From Oscillospiraceae bacterium (GTDB lineage Bacteria > Bacillota > Clostridia > Oscillospirales > CAG-272): a stretch of DNA of 42,348 nt. Made by a program: the position numbers and the translations under genes. Below the pieces are notes generated by a model that was not told the origin of the DNA, did no database searches, and saw only the letters and a program-made list of their open reading frames with translations. Every line of letters starts with the position of its first letter. Positions within the stretch are counted from its first letter, which is position 1. This document shows, piece after piece, positions 31,423 to 39,579 of the stretch. The stretch is from contig SVSY01000004.1 in the NCBI GenBank assembly GCA_015064065.1, positions 1 to 42,348 of the forward strand, read 5' to 3'.

Positions 31423-31475
31423 GAAATTGGCAGATCGTGTAAATAGTATTTTGATCGACCGGAAAGGAAGAAATT

Positions 31476-33200
31476 ATGATCTTTAATATAAGCGGCGGTA
31501 ACGCAGGAGCTAAAATTTTTGTTGATAACGAGAGGGAGCAGGACGGAATATTTTACTTTGACGTAAATATGATGCTTGATAGCGAAGCTATACCTGAGCA
31601 GTTTAAAGTAGTGTTCAGCTTTCCCGCAGTGGACGTTTATTCTGTATGGAGTCCTGCTGTCAGATTTGACAGACATCTCGGACCCGATTGGTCAAAGCGC
31701 ACGACTCCCTCGCGCCTTGCTTCATGGCTTCCCGTTCATTCGCTCGTTTCGGCATCGGGAAGGAACAAGATGGCTGTGGCTATTGCCGATGCAAAAACTC
31801 CGCTCTCTATACGTACGGGCGTATGCGAGGAGGACGCTTGCATAAAGTGGGAAATAAATTTCTTTACCGTGCCCGTAGCACCCCTCAAGCAATACAAGAC
31901 TACCGTTCGTGTTGACACGAGAGACGTACCCTATTACGATGCTATATACGACGTATCTGCGTGGTGGGAGAATGACTGCGGATATAAGCCCGCGCACGTT
32001 CCCGAGCACGCAAAGCTTCCTATGAATTCGCTTTGGTACAGCTATCATCAGCAGCTCGACGTTGAGGACATCATAAAGGAATGCGAGCTTTCAAAGGCTA
32101 TCGGAATGGATACAGTCATCGTTGACGACGGCTGGCAGACCGACGACAACAGCCGCGGATATCAGTTCTGCGGAGACTGGGAGGTAGCTCCCTCGAAGGT
32201 CCCCGATATGAAGCAGTTCGTAGACCGCGTTCACGCAACGGGAATGAAGATAATGCTCTGGTTCTCCGTGCCTTTCATAGGAACGGGTGCAAATAATTTT
32301 GAGCACTTCAAGGATATGATACTTGACGACACGGGAAACGCAAAAACTTATTTCTCGCTTGACCCCAGATACAAGGAGGTTCGGGAGTATCTTATCGGAA
32401 TATACGCAAAAGCGGTTGGGGAATGGGGACTTGACGGTCTCAAGCTTGACTTTATCGATTCCTTTGCTCTCAAGGGCAAATCGCTTGAGTATGATGCAAG
32501 ACGCGATTATCAGTCTCTCGAGGATGCGATCGACGTTCTTATGACCGACGTTACGAATACGCTTCGCGCTATAAATCCCGATGTGCTTATTGAATTCAGA
32601 CAGTCCTACGTAGGTCCCGCAATAAGAAAGTATGGAAATATGCTTCGCGTTGCCGACTGCCCCAACGACGCTATCTGCAACAGACAGGACATAGTAACTC
32701 TCAGACTTACCTCCGGAAATACCGCGGTACATTCGGATATGCTTATGTGGAATCACGACGATACGGTCGAGAGCGCGGCACTTCAGTTTGTAAGCGTGCT
32801 TTACAGCGTTCCTCAGGTATCGGTCAAGCTTGCAACTCTTCGTGAGGACCACAGAAAGATGCTTGAGTTCTACCTTGCGTTCTGGAGGGAGAACAGAGAT
32901 ACCCTTATGAACGGAAAGGTGCTCGCGGCAAATTCCGAGAGCGCTTGCAGTATCGTTTGTGCCGAGAAGGACGGCAAGGCGATATTCACGGCTTATACCG
33001 ATCCGATCGTCGATTGCAGAGCTTATGACGAGATAATAGCCGTAAATTCCACAAGACACGGCTCGCTTATCCTCAAGGGAGCTGACGGTAAGAAATACAA
33101 GGTGCTCGACTGTATGGGCAATATACTTGAAGAGGGAACTGTGAGCGGTGCACTCTGCGAGATAAAGGTAAGCCTTGCGGGAATGGTCTGTGTTAAGTAA
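31476..33200 (+). CDS. Alpha-galactosidase-like, glycoside hydrolase family 36
   Basis: 574 residues, a shorter and divergent GH36 enzyme. The N-terminal beta domain (to about 180) is followed by the barrel with LWYSYHQQLDVEDIIKECEL, TVIVDDGWQTDD, MKIMLWFSVPF, then GLKLDFIDSF with Asp325 as the likely nucleophile, IEFRQSYVGPA, and RVADCPNDAICNRQDI, whose Asp is the likely acid/base. The C-terminal beta domain ends KVSLAGMVCVK. There is no signal peptide. Sequence around the catalytic residues differs from the GH36 at 7086-9053, so the two probably serve different alpha-galactosides. GGAAAGGAAG precedes the ATG. It stands alone, between the guaA terminator and the terminator at 33220. Confidence 0.85.
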   Translation: MIFNISGGNAGAKIFVDNEREQDGIFYFDVNMMLDSEAIPEQFKVVFSFPAVDVYSVWSPAVRFDRHLGPDWSKRTTPSRLASWLPVHSLVSASGRNKMAVAIADAKTPLSIRTGVCEEDACIKWEINFFTVPVAPLKQYKTTVRVDTRDVPYYDAIYDVSAWWENDCGYKPAHVPEHAKLPMNSLWYSYHQQLDVEDIIKECELSKAIGMDTVIVDDGWQTDDNSRGYQFCGDWEVAPSKVPDMKQFVDRVHATGMKIMLWFSVPFIGTGANNFEHFKDMILDDTGNAKTYFSLDPRYKEVREYLIGIYAKAVGEWGLDGLKLDFIDSFALKGKSLEYDARRDYQSLEDAIDVLMTDVTNTLRAINPDVLIEFRQSYVGPAIRKYGNMLRVADCPNDAICNRQDIVTLRLTSGNTAVHSDMLMWNHDDTVESAALQFVSVLYSVPQVSVKLATLREDHRKMLEFYLAFWRENRDTLMNGKVLAANSESACSIVCAEKDGKAIFTAYTDPIVDCRAYDEIIAVNSTRHGSLILKGADGKKYKVLDCMGNILEEGTVSGALCEIKVSLAGMVCVK

Positions 33201-33219
33201 TAGACGAATGATATAAGTA

Positions 33220-33260
33220 AAAACGCTTTGGTGACCGTAACGTCACCAAAGCGTTTTTTT
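33220..33260. terminator. Bidirectional terminator
   Basis: AAAACGCTTTGGTGAC (33220-33235) pairs perfectly with GTCACCAAAGCGTTTT (33242-33257), with A and T runs outside. It serves the GH36 gene and the convergent glycyl-radical operon. Confidence 0.92.
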
Positions 33261-33262
33261 CG

Positions 33263-34009
33263 TTAAGTCAGCATAGCGTATTTCGCGCCCGCAAGCTTAT
33301 TCTCGGGGAGCTTTTCCCACGCAGCACCGTCGATGAATTTTTCTATTGCCTCAAGGTTTTCCCTCGTATCGGTAATTCCCGATATCAGCGGCGTGCGTAT
33401 AGTGAACGGCTTTCCTGACGCACGGAGTGCAAGAAAGTTTCTCTTGATGAGCTCATTGTCGCAGCCCGTGTGCTTTTTGTGCTCGTCGGGGTCAAATAGC
33501 TTGATATCCATATAGATAAAATCGAGCTTTTGTATCGCCCTTTTAAAGACCTCCCCGTCGGCATATCCCGAGGTCTCTATGGCTACGTTTATGCCGTCAA
33601 GCAGGTCGATGACCTCGGAGATAAAATCCCACTGCATAAGCGGCTCTCCGCCCGAAAAGGTCACGCCGCCGCCGGAGGATTCAAAGATGCGCTTGTAGCC
33701 GTTCAGCTTTTTTGCAAGACGCTCGGGAGTGTATCTTTCTCCTGCGACCGACAAACAGTCGTTCGGGCAGACGTGCAGACAACGCCCGAATGGCTTGCAT
33801 TCATCGTGCGAGCAGGGGATATTCGTGCAAGCGCCGCAAGACGCACAGCGGATACGTTTGTAGAGAAGCTCGGGCTCTCGGCGAAGTCCTTCGGGGTTGT
33901 GACACCACGAGCAACGCATCGGACAGCCCTTCATAAACACGGTCACGCGCACTCCGTCTCCGTCGTGCATAGTAAGCTCTTCAATATTGAAAACTATACC
34001 CTCGCTCAT
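33263..34009 (-). CDS. Glycyl-radical enzyme activase (radical SAM)
   Basis: 248 residues. The radical-SAM cluster motif is CPMRCSWC (Cys29, Cys33, Cys36), inside VTVFMKGCPMRCSWCHNPEG, typical of pyruvate formate-lyase activase relatives. An inserted ferredoxin-like region (residues about 55-85) has seven or eight further cysteines (CASCGACTNIPC ... CLHVC), a mark of activases for dehydratase-type glycyl-radical enzymes, not of the simple PFL activase. VTFSGGEPLMQ and the SAM-binding beta strands follow. It ends soon after LAGAKYAM, so it is compact at the C-terminus. The ATG touches the TAA of the enzyme gene with no base between, so translation is probably coupled. It must activate the neighbouring 663-residue enzyme. 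Confidence 0.9.
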   Translation of the reverse strand: MSEGIVFNIEELTMHDGDGVRVTVFMKGCPMRCSWCHNPEGLRREPELLYKRIRCASCGACTNIPCSHDECKPFGRCLHVCPNDCLSVAGERYTPERLAKKLNGYKRIFESSGGGVTFSGGEPLMQWDFISEVIDLLDGINVAIETSGYADGEVFKRAIQKLDFIYMDIKLFDPDEHKKHTGCDNELIKRNFLALRASGKPFTIRTPLISGITDTRENLEAIEKFIDGAAWEKLPENKLAGAKYAMLT

Positions 34010-36001
34010 TTATATTCCGTATACCTGCCTTTGCATAACGTGATCCTGATAGCACTTATCAAGCGCGGTAAAATATGCGCTCCAGCCCCAGATTCGAACG
34101 ACGAGTCTGTCGTATTCCTCGGGGTGCTCCTGAGCTTTTCTGAGCGTTTCGAGGTCTACCGAGTTTAGCTGTATCTGATGACCTCCCATATTGATAAAGG
34201 TCTTTATAAATCTTGCGAATTTAGAGATGCTGTCCTCGGCGCTCCATATTCCCGAGGCAAATTCGAGCGTTACAGGACCGCCGTTTATGACGTTCTTGAG
34301 CTCGGGCTTGGTAAGAGAAGAGATGACTGAGAGAGGACCGCCCGTCTTGGCAAAAAGGCTGGTCGAGAAATTTGCGCCGAGCGGCTCTCCGCGGCGTCTG
34401 CCGTCGGGAGATGCGCCTATGCCGTCGGTGTGGCGCAGATAGAACATAGCCGAGCCCGTGCCTGCTCTAAATATACCGCCAAGGCAGTTGCGTCTGCCCT
34501 TGAGCGAGCTTGAGAATATATCGAGCAAAAGGCAGAGATATTTGTCCGCATCGTCATCGTTCTGTCCGACCTTTGCAGTTTCGTAACGCAGCTTGTGCAA
34601 AAGCTCGGGACAGCCTTCAAAATCGCTGTCGAGAGCATCAATAAGCTCTTGCTTTGAGATGCTCTTGTCACCAAAGACGTATTTTTCGATAGCAACGAGC
34701 GAATCTGCGGCAGAGCATACGCCCGTGCCGTGAAATCCAAAATTGTTGTATTTATAGCTTCCGTCGGGATTTTCGTCCATACAGATACGCAGGAAAGGAG
34801 AGGGAATGAACCAAAGTCCGTCGGTATTCTTGCAGAGCGTGTCGACCTCTGCTTCTATCTGCTTTTTCAGCGCGGAGAGAAGATCGTCCATAGAATCTGC
34901 GGTGAGAAGATCCTCGTGCACTGTTTTGTCTATCATCTTTACGAAGGAGAGTGCGTCAATATTAGCCGTGTCCATTCCGACACCCGCAACTATAAGCTCC
35001 CAGCAAGCCGCCATTCCGTAATTTGCGGCGTCCTCGGGCGCGTATCCGAGCTCGATAAGCGCAGGGATAGCGATATCGTCGTTGGTGTACTGAGGAAATC
35101 CAAGACCTTTTTTGGTAAGCTCCGTGCCGAGCTCGAAGATCTCGATAGGCGTGTCCTTGCTGACACGAAGATTTATCTTCGGGTCGATGACCATAAGGCG
35201 ACCGCTCGCTTCAAGACACAGGCGCGATAGCTCGTTGAATACCTCGTTCCCGTTCTCGTCCTTGCCGCCAAGGACAAGGCTCTGTCCGTTATCGCCCTGC
35301 TGAACTCCGGGGTAAAGGTCGCTGTCGCGGTTAAAGGAGAGGAAGAATTCCTCAACGAGCATAGCCGCTTCGTCGAGTGAGAGCTTGCCGCTGTCGATGT
35401 CAGCCTTGAAATAGGGATACATATATTTGTCAAAGCGACCGACGGTAACGTGATAGTTACCCTCAAGCCAGAGTGCAAAATGTATTATTCTGAAGAGCTG
35501 AAGCGCTTCAAGAAAGCTCGTCGCACCGTAGCGCGATACGCGCTCAATCGTGCTTGCTACCTCGTCGTTGCCGACTCGGCGTGCTTCTGCTATGTATCTG
35601 TCGCAGAGCGAGATAAGAGCATCGATATCACGCGCGCCGTATTCGTCGGTGCTGTTTTTGAAATAAAGCAGACCGTGGCGAAGTAACTTTTCATAGTTTG
35701 GGGTCACGTTCGAATGAAATCCGAGCTCGTGCAGTCTGTGCTTATTGCCGAGTTCTGCAAACTCTTCTTCGGTGTAAATATGCGGAATGTCGGTCAGCGT
35801 ACGCAAAAAGCTGATGCGCTCGTCGGCGAGCACCACGGGAGTCTCGTTCTCACAAAGATATTCAAAGCGGCGGGTCATACGCTCCTCTGCCGAGAGTCCG
35901 AGAGCGGAATATTCTGCGGCAAGATCGACGTCGACGGCTCTGCGGTATGCGCGATGCTTTTTAGTAAGTATATATTCTTTCAATGCTTGATAATTTTTCA
36001 T
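34010..36001 (-). CDS. Glycyl-radical enzyme of unassigned subfamily
   Basis: 663 residues, notably shorter than pyruvate formate-lyase (about 750) or the diol dehydratases (about 790-850). The thiyl-radical cysteine is Cys333 in NYGMAACWELIVAG, with Glu two residues on, which is the C-x-E layout of dehydratases and related lyases, not the Cys-Cys pair of PFL. The glycyl loop is present as VRIWGWSAYF with Gly639, 25 residues from the end, the usual distance; the family norm is RVxG(Y/F), so the Trp-Gly-Trp is unusual. Other family landmarks are GRFDKYMYPYF, YTNDD and ASPDGRRRGEPLG. It is followed directly by its activase. Substrate unknown; activation by an eight-cysteine-type activase supports a dehydratase- or lyase-like reaction. 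Confidence 0.85.
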   Translation of the reverse strand: MKNYQALKEYILTKKHRAYRRAVDVDLAAEYSALGLSAEERMTRRFEYLCENETPVVLADERISFLRTLTDIPHIYTEEEFAELGNKHRLHELGFHSNVTPNYEKLLRHGLLYFKNSTDEYGARDIDALISLCDRYIAEARRVGNDEVASTIERVSRYGATSFLEALQLFRIIHFALWLEGNYHVTVGRFDKYMYPYFKADIDSGKLSLDEAAMLVEEFFLSFNRDSDLYPGVQQGDNGQSLVLGGKDENGNEVFNELSRLCLEASGRLMVIDPKINLRVSKDTPIEIFELGTELTKKGLGFPQYTNDDIAIPALIELGYAPEDAANYGMAACWELIVAGVGMDTANIDALSFVKMIDKTVHEDLLTADSMDDLLSALKKQIEAEVDTLCKNTDGLWFIPSPFLRICMDENPDGSYKYNNFGFHGTGVCSAADSLVAIEKYVFGDKSISKQELIDALDSDFEGCPELLHKLRYETAKVGQNDDDADKYLCLLLDIFSSSLKGRRNCLGGIFRAGTGSAMFYLRHTDGIGASPDGRRRGEPLGANFSTSLFAKTGGPLSVISSLTKPELKNVINGGPVTLEFASGIWSAEDSISKFARFIKTFINMGGHQIQLNSVDLETLRKAQEHPEEYDRLVVRIWGWSAYFTALDKCYQDHVMQRQVYGI

Positions 36002-36031
36002 ATAGACCTCACAACAAACTTAGTCAATTTT

Positions 36032-36060
36032 AATATATCATTTTAGTTCGGTTTTGTCAA
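36032..36060 (-). promoter_or_regulatory. Promoter of the glycyl-radical operon
   Basis: On the minus strand TTGACA (36060-36055) and TATATT (36037-36032) with 17 bases between, about 31 bases before the start codon. Confidence 0.75.
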
Positions 36061-36102
36061 TAGCTTTGCTTCATAAATCCAAAAATTGATATAAATTAAT
36101 TG

Positions 36103-36131
36103 TTGATTTTTTCTTAGATATATGGTATAAT
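36103..36131 (+). promoter_or_regulatory. Promoter of the 75-residue protein gene
   Basis: TTGATT (36103-36108) and TATAAT (36126-36131), spacer 17 bases, 32 bases before the ATG. Confidence 0.75.
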
Positions 36132-36163
36132 TATAGCGAAAAAATATATTAGGAGGTATAGAG

Positions 36164-36391
36164 ATGAAAAAGATCGTTTGCAAGGTAGAATACGATACCG
36201 AGACAGCTTCTATCGTTGAAAAGCGCACCTTTGGCGAGTTCGGCGATCCTTGCGGCTATGAAGAGACTCTTTACGTTACAGAGGGCGGAAAGTTCTTCCT
36301 CTACGTTAACGGCGGTGCCGAGTCGGCATATCCCGAGGAGAACATAAAGAGAATGTCTGCTGCAAAGGCTGAAGAGTGGAAAGCTCAGTAA
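36164..36391 (+). CDS. Small cytosolic protein of unknown function
   Basis: 75 residues with a strong TAGGAGG ribosome site, its own promoter and its own hairpin terminator, so it is a real gene. The sequence MKKIVCKVEYDTETASIVEK, then RTFGEFGDPCGYEETLYVTEGGKFFLYVNGG, then the acidic ESAYPEENIKRMSAAKAEEWKAQ, suggests a small beta sheet plus a C-terminal helix. There is no signal peptide or membrane helix. Two cysteines (6 and 30) are present but no metal motif. The codon use is like that of well-expressed genes. Family not recognised. Confidence 0.75.
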   Translation: MKKIVCKVEYDTETASIVEKRTFGEFGDPCGYEETLYVTEGGKFFLYVNGGAESAYPEENIKRMSAAKAEEWKAQ

Positions 36392-36403
36392 AATATGGTA
36401 ATA

Positions 36404-36439
36404 GATAAAGGGACAGGGAAAAATCTCTGTCCTTTTATC
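36404..36439 (+). terminator. Terminator of the 75-residue protein gene
   Basis: GATAAAGGGACAG (36404-36416) pairs with CTGTCCTTTTATC (36427-36439) with one G-T pair. No long T run follows; the T's lie inside the stem. Confidence 0.65.
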
Positions 36440-37075
36440 GTACATAAGGAGAGGGCGATATGTATCGTGTGCGAAAAATTTTGAATTTGTGCAACCGTAC
36501 GTGCGGATATAAATCATCGCGACATCGGGAGCAGCAAGCCGCTCCCCTACCGAGTTTGTACGAATTTGTTCGAACGTGCGTTATTCGTTCGTAGGGCGGT
36601 GGTTTACTGCCGCCGAAAAACAAGCAAATTATATCAGCACCTCATTTCAACAGGTCATCCTGAGCGAAACACGGAGATATTATAAGCGAAAAAGGCACAA
36701 AATCATAAATCCGTGTGGAGTCGAACCCTTTTTCAGTCCCGTAAGGGTGAAAAAGGGCGAGCAAGCAGCTTGCCTGCGCCGCGAGGGATCTATAAAGAGT
36801 TGAGAATGGAAAGTTGAAAGTGGAAAATTAAAAGTTACTTTAATTCAAAAGGTTTACATAAAACCGTACGTAGATCCCGAAAATTGTCTTGACAATTTTC
36901 GCTTTTGTGCGGAGTCGCTATATTACCGCTCCTCCTTCCAAAAGTTCGACTTCGCTCAGGATGACACGCTTTATGGTTGTTTTGAACAAGTACAAAGCCG
37001 TGCGTGCGGATATGAGCGTTTGTAACATCGGAGGTTACCAGCCTCCCGCTTGCATTCTTCCTAAGGGTCGATTTT
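36440..37075. repeat. Repeat-rich gene-free DNA with inverted repeats
   Basis: No convincing gene. GTCATCCTGAGCGAA (36654-36668) has an exact inverted copy TTCGCTCAGGATGAC (36951-36965), bounding 312 bases. Inside is a perfect 10-bp stem CCCTTTTTCA/TGAAAAAGGG (36726-36757). Outside, a CCGTxCGTGCGGATAT block recurs in direct orientation (near 36497 and 37002), and GGGAGC/GCTCCC and GGCGG/CCGCC hairpins lie near 36518-36606. This looks like one or two small non-coding mobile or intergenic repeat elements of the kind scattered in Clostridia. Confidence 0.65.
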
Positions 37076-37077
37076 AG

Positions 37078-37106
37078 TTGACAAAAATTAAAAACTATGG
37101 TAAAAT
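37078..37106 (+). promoter_or_regulatory. Promoter of the lipoprotein genes
   Basis: TTGACA (37078-37083) and TAAAAT (37101-37106), spacer 17 bases, about 50 bases before the first lipoprotein gene. Confidence 0.8.
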
Positions 37107-37156
37107 TGTACTGTAAGCACACTGCGATATAATAATTTTCTTTTCGGAGGAAGGTT

Positions 37157-37576
37157 ATGAAAAACCGTTTTGCTTTGCTAATGTGCATATTTATTTTTAT
37201 TTTGAGTTTGTGTGGCTGTTCTTCGAAAGTCGACAATCGTTACAAATGGGATATACCATATATTCCGTATAATGATCAACAGGATTTTGCTCAAAAAGTA
37301 GAAGAAGTAATTAAAGATAAATTCGGACTCGAGAGTTTTACATTAAAGGAAATAATGGTATCCACTGTTGATTCGCCAGAACACCAAAGTAACGTAATGG
37401 TAGTGGAGGGCTTGTCGGGGGAAGAAAAATGGTCGAAAGTTTTCAATATGTCATATAAGCACTTCCAAACTTTGTATTCTGACGAGCATCCATACGTGGT
37501 ATTTGATGCTGCGAGTGGCGTGTGTGACGGAGATTTGGGATTGATCTGTACCATAATAGAGCATTATGAGAAATAA
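37157..37576 (+). CDS. Predicted lipoprotein of unknown function
   Basis: 139 residues. A lipoprotein signal peptide is clear: MKNR, a hydrophobic core to residue 18, and the lipobox LCGC with Cys21 as the lipidated residue. The mature part (SSKVDNRYKWDIPYIPYNDQ...) is mixed alpha/beta, about 118 residues, with no recognised domain. GGAGGAAGG precedes the ATG. AT-rich with codon use unlike the strongly expressed neighbours. It is 44 bases upstream of a second lipoprotein gene with the same kind of signal, so the pair is probably one operon on the outer face of the membrane. Confidence 0.8.
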   Translation: MKNRFALLMCIFIFILSLCGCSSKVDNRYKWDIPYIPYNDQQDFAQKVEEVIKDKFGLESFTLKEIMVSTVDSPEHQSNVMVVEGLSGEEKWSKVFNMSYKHFQTLYSDEHPYVVFDAASGVCDGDLGLICTIIEHYEK

Positions 37577-37620
37577 ATTACGCAATGTAAAGAACATTTA
37601 GAAAACCAAGGATAAAGGTT

Positions 37621-38007
37621 ATGAAAAAAATATTTGTAATTTTAGTACTGCTCGCTTTGTCTGTGTCCGTTTTGTCTGGGTGTGTGATAATATCAAACAG
37701 CGCGGATGAAACGATAGTTTACAGTGATATATCTGCTGAGAACGATCCATTTTTCAAGGCAGAAATAATTGAAATGTCGGAAAAAGCGCTTGTTATAAAG
37801 CCGCTTGACGAATATTCGGAGTCTCGTTCCTCGGATAAGATATCTATACCGAATTGGTTTGCAAAAGACTCGGTAAAGGTAGGAGATATTATAGGAATAT
37901 CATACGACGGACAGATACTTGAAAGCTATCCCGCACAGCTCTCAAAGATATTTTATATAGAATATTACGATGAGCACGGCTGTACTACCACAATAATCGA
38001 AAAATGA
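37621..38007 (+). CDS. Predicted lipoprotein, DUF3221-like
   Basis: 128 residues. The signal MKKIFVILVLLALSVSVLSG ends in the lipobox LSGC with Cys21. The mature part has a small OB-like beta barrel pattern: FKAEIIEMSEKALVIKPLDE, then SRSSDKISIPNW, then VKVGDIIGISYDGQILESYP and AQLSKIFYIE. That order of strands and the GD-x-I-x-x-x-YDG-x-I-x-ES-x-PAQ segment resemble DUF3221/YobA-type lipoproteins. Function is unknown. Ribosome site is modest (AAAGGTT). The M32 carboxypeptidase gene follows after 23 bases with AAGGAG, so read-through is likely. Confidence 0.78.
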   Translation: MKKIFVILVLLALSVSVLSGCVIISNSADETIVYSDISAENDPFFKAEIIEMSEKALVIKPLDEYSESRSSDKISIPNWFAKDSVKVGDIIGISYDGQILESYPAQLSKIFYIEYYDEHGCTTTIIEK

Positions 38008-38030
38008 TAAAACACAAGGAGAAATAAATT

Positions 38031-39533
38031 ATGGAACTCAAAGAAGCACTTACAAGATTGGCTCAGCTTCAGGCAAAGCTGAGTGCATATAATCACGCTA
38101 TGTCGCTGATCTATTACGACGGAGCGACTACCGCACCAAAGGGCACTGCCGCCAATAGAGGACAGGCGCTTTCTATTCTGAGCGAGGAGACCTACAAGCT
38201 CTCTACGGGAGACGAGACCGTTGAGCTGCTCGAATATCTCGACGCGCACAAGGACGAGCTTGACGAGAAGAGCGCGCGCACGGTATTCCTTATGCTCAAG
38301 GATATACGCGATATGAAGAAGATACCGATAGAAGAGTACATAGCGTATCAACAGCTCTCCGTAGAGTCCGAGGACGCGTGGCATACCGCAAAGGAGACGA
38401 GTGACTTTGCGCTTTTCTGTCCTTACCTTGAAAAGATGTTCGATTACCAGAAGAAATTCGCGGCATACTGTGCGCCCGAGATGCACCCGTACAACTATTG
38501 CCTTAACAACTTTGAGGACGGTCTTACTATGGAGAAGTGCGACGAATTCTTCGCGGCACTTCGTTCAAGGTTAGTTCCTCTTATAAAGAAGATAGGCGAG
38601 AGGAAACAGCTTTCGAACGATTGTATTATGGGAGATTTCGACGAGGCGGCGCAGGAGCGTTTTTCGATAGAGCTTATGAAGGTAATGGGCATCGACCTCG
38701 ATCACTGCGGACTCGGCACTACCGAGCACCCCTTTACGACCAGCATCGGTTCGCACCACGACGTACGTATAACCACGAATTACGATAGAGAAAACCTTGC
38801 TTCCTCTATGTATAGCGTAATACACGAGGGAGGACATGCGCTTTATGATATGGGCTCTGACGACGAGCTCGCATATACCGTGCTCGACGGCGGAGTTTCT
38901 ATGGGTATACACGAATCGCAAAGCCGCTTTTATGAAAATCTTCTCGGCAGAAGCCGCGCGTTCGTTGAATATATATTCCCGACCGTCGCAAAATGTTTCC
39001 CCGAGCAGATGAAGGGCTATTGTGCGGAGGATCTTTACCGTGCGGTCAACCTCGTTACGCCATCGCTCATACGCACCGAGGCTGACGAGGTCACGTATTG
39101 CTTGCACGTAATGGTAAGATACGAGCTTGAAAAGAGAATAATGTCGGGTGAGCTTGAGGTCAAGGATCTTCCGAGCGAGTGGAACAGACTTTATTTTGAA
39201 TATCTTGGTGTAGAAGTCCCCAATGACCGCGAGGGCGTTCTTCAGGACTCGCATTGGTCGGGCGGCGGAATAGGATATTTCCCGTCCTACGCACTCGGCA
39301 GCGCTTACGGAGCACAGCTTTTGCGTAAGATGAAGGAGACGGTCGACGTTGACGCTTGCCTTGCGCGCGGAGACTTTGCACCTATCAACGAATGGAACAG
39401 AGAGCACATCTGGAAGTTCGGTGCGCTCTATAAGCCCTCGGAGCTGCTTGAGACGGCGCTCGGTGAGAAGTTCGATCCCTTCGTATATACCGATTATCTT
39501 GAGAAAAAATACGGAGAGCTTTACGGCATCTGA
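38031..39533 (+). CDS. M32-family metallocarboxypeptidase
   Basis: 500 residues, the standard length of the carboxypeptidase Taq (M32) family, zinc enzymes that remove C-terminal residues from peptides in the cytoplasm. The HEXXH motif is VIHEGGHALYDMG (His265, Glu266, His269), and the third ligand Glu295 is in GIHESQSRFYENLLGRS, both diagnostic for M32. Other conserved parts are MSLIYYDGATTAPKG near the N-terminus, IGSHHDVRITTNYD, and HWSGGGIGYFPSYALGSAYGAQ in the C-terminal third. No signal peptide. AAGGAG precedes the ATG. It ends at a strong terminator. Confidence 0.95.
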   Translation: MELKEALTRLAQLQAKLSAYNHAMSLIYYDGATTAPKGTAANRGQALSILSEETYKLSTGDETVELLEYLDAHKDELDEKSARTVFLMLKDIRDMKKIPIEEYIAYQQLSVESEDAWHTAKETSDFALFCPYLEKMFDYQKKFAAYCAPEMHPYNYCLNNFEDGLTMEKCDEFFAALRSRLVPLIKKIGERKQLSNDCIMGDFDEAAQERFSIELMKVMGIDLDHCGLGTTEHPFTTSIGSHHDVRITTNYDRENLASSMYSVIHEGGHALYDMGSDDELAYTVLDGGVSMGIHESQSRFYENLLGRSRAFVEYIFPTVAKCFPEQMKGYCAEDLYRAVNLVTPSLIRTEADEVTYCLHVMVRYELEKRIMSGELEVKDLPSEWNRLYFEYLGVEVPNDREGVLQDSHWSGGGIGYFPSYALGSAYGAQLLRKMKETVDVDACLARGDFAPINEWNREHIWKFGALYKPSELLETALGEKFDPFVYTDYLEKKYGELYGI

Positions 39534-39542
39534 TCAAAAAAC

Positions 39543-39577
39543 AAACACCGCTCCCCAAAAATCAGGGAGCGGTGTTT
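39543..39577. terminator. M32 carboxypeptidase terminator
   Basis: AAACACCGCTCCC (39543-39555) pairs with GGGAGCGGTGTTT (39565-39577). It ends two bases before the stop codon of the convergent amidase-like gene and has A-rich DNA on its left, giving T's for that gene's transcript. Confidence 0.85.
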
Positions 39578-39579
39578 AA

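Noticed and set aside
34010..36001. Calling this gene pyruvate formate-lyase
   Set aside because: It lacks the Cys-Cys active pair, is 90 residues too short, and a true pflB with the pair at 407-408 is present at 40452.
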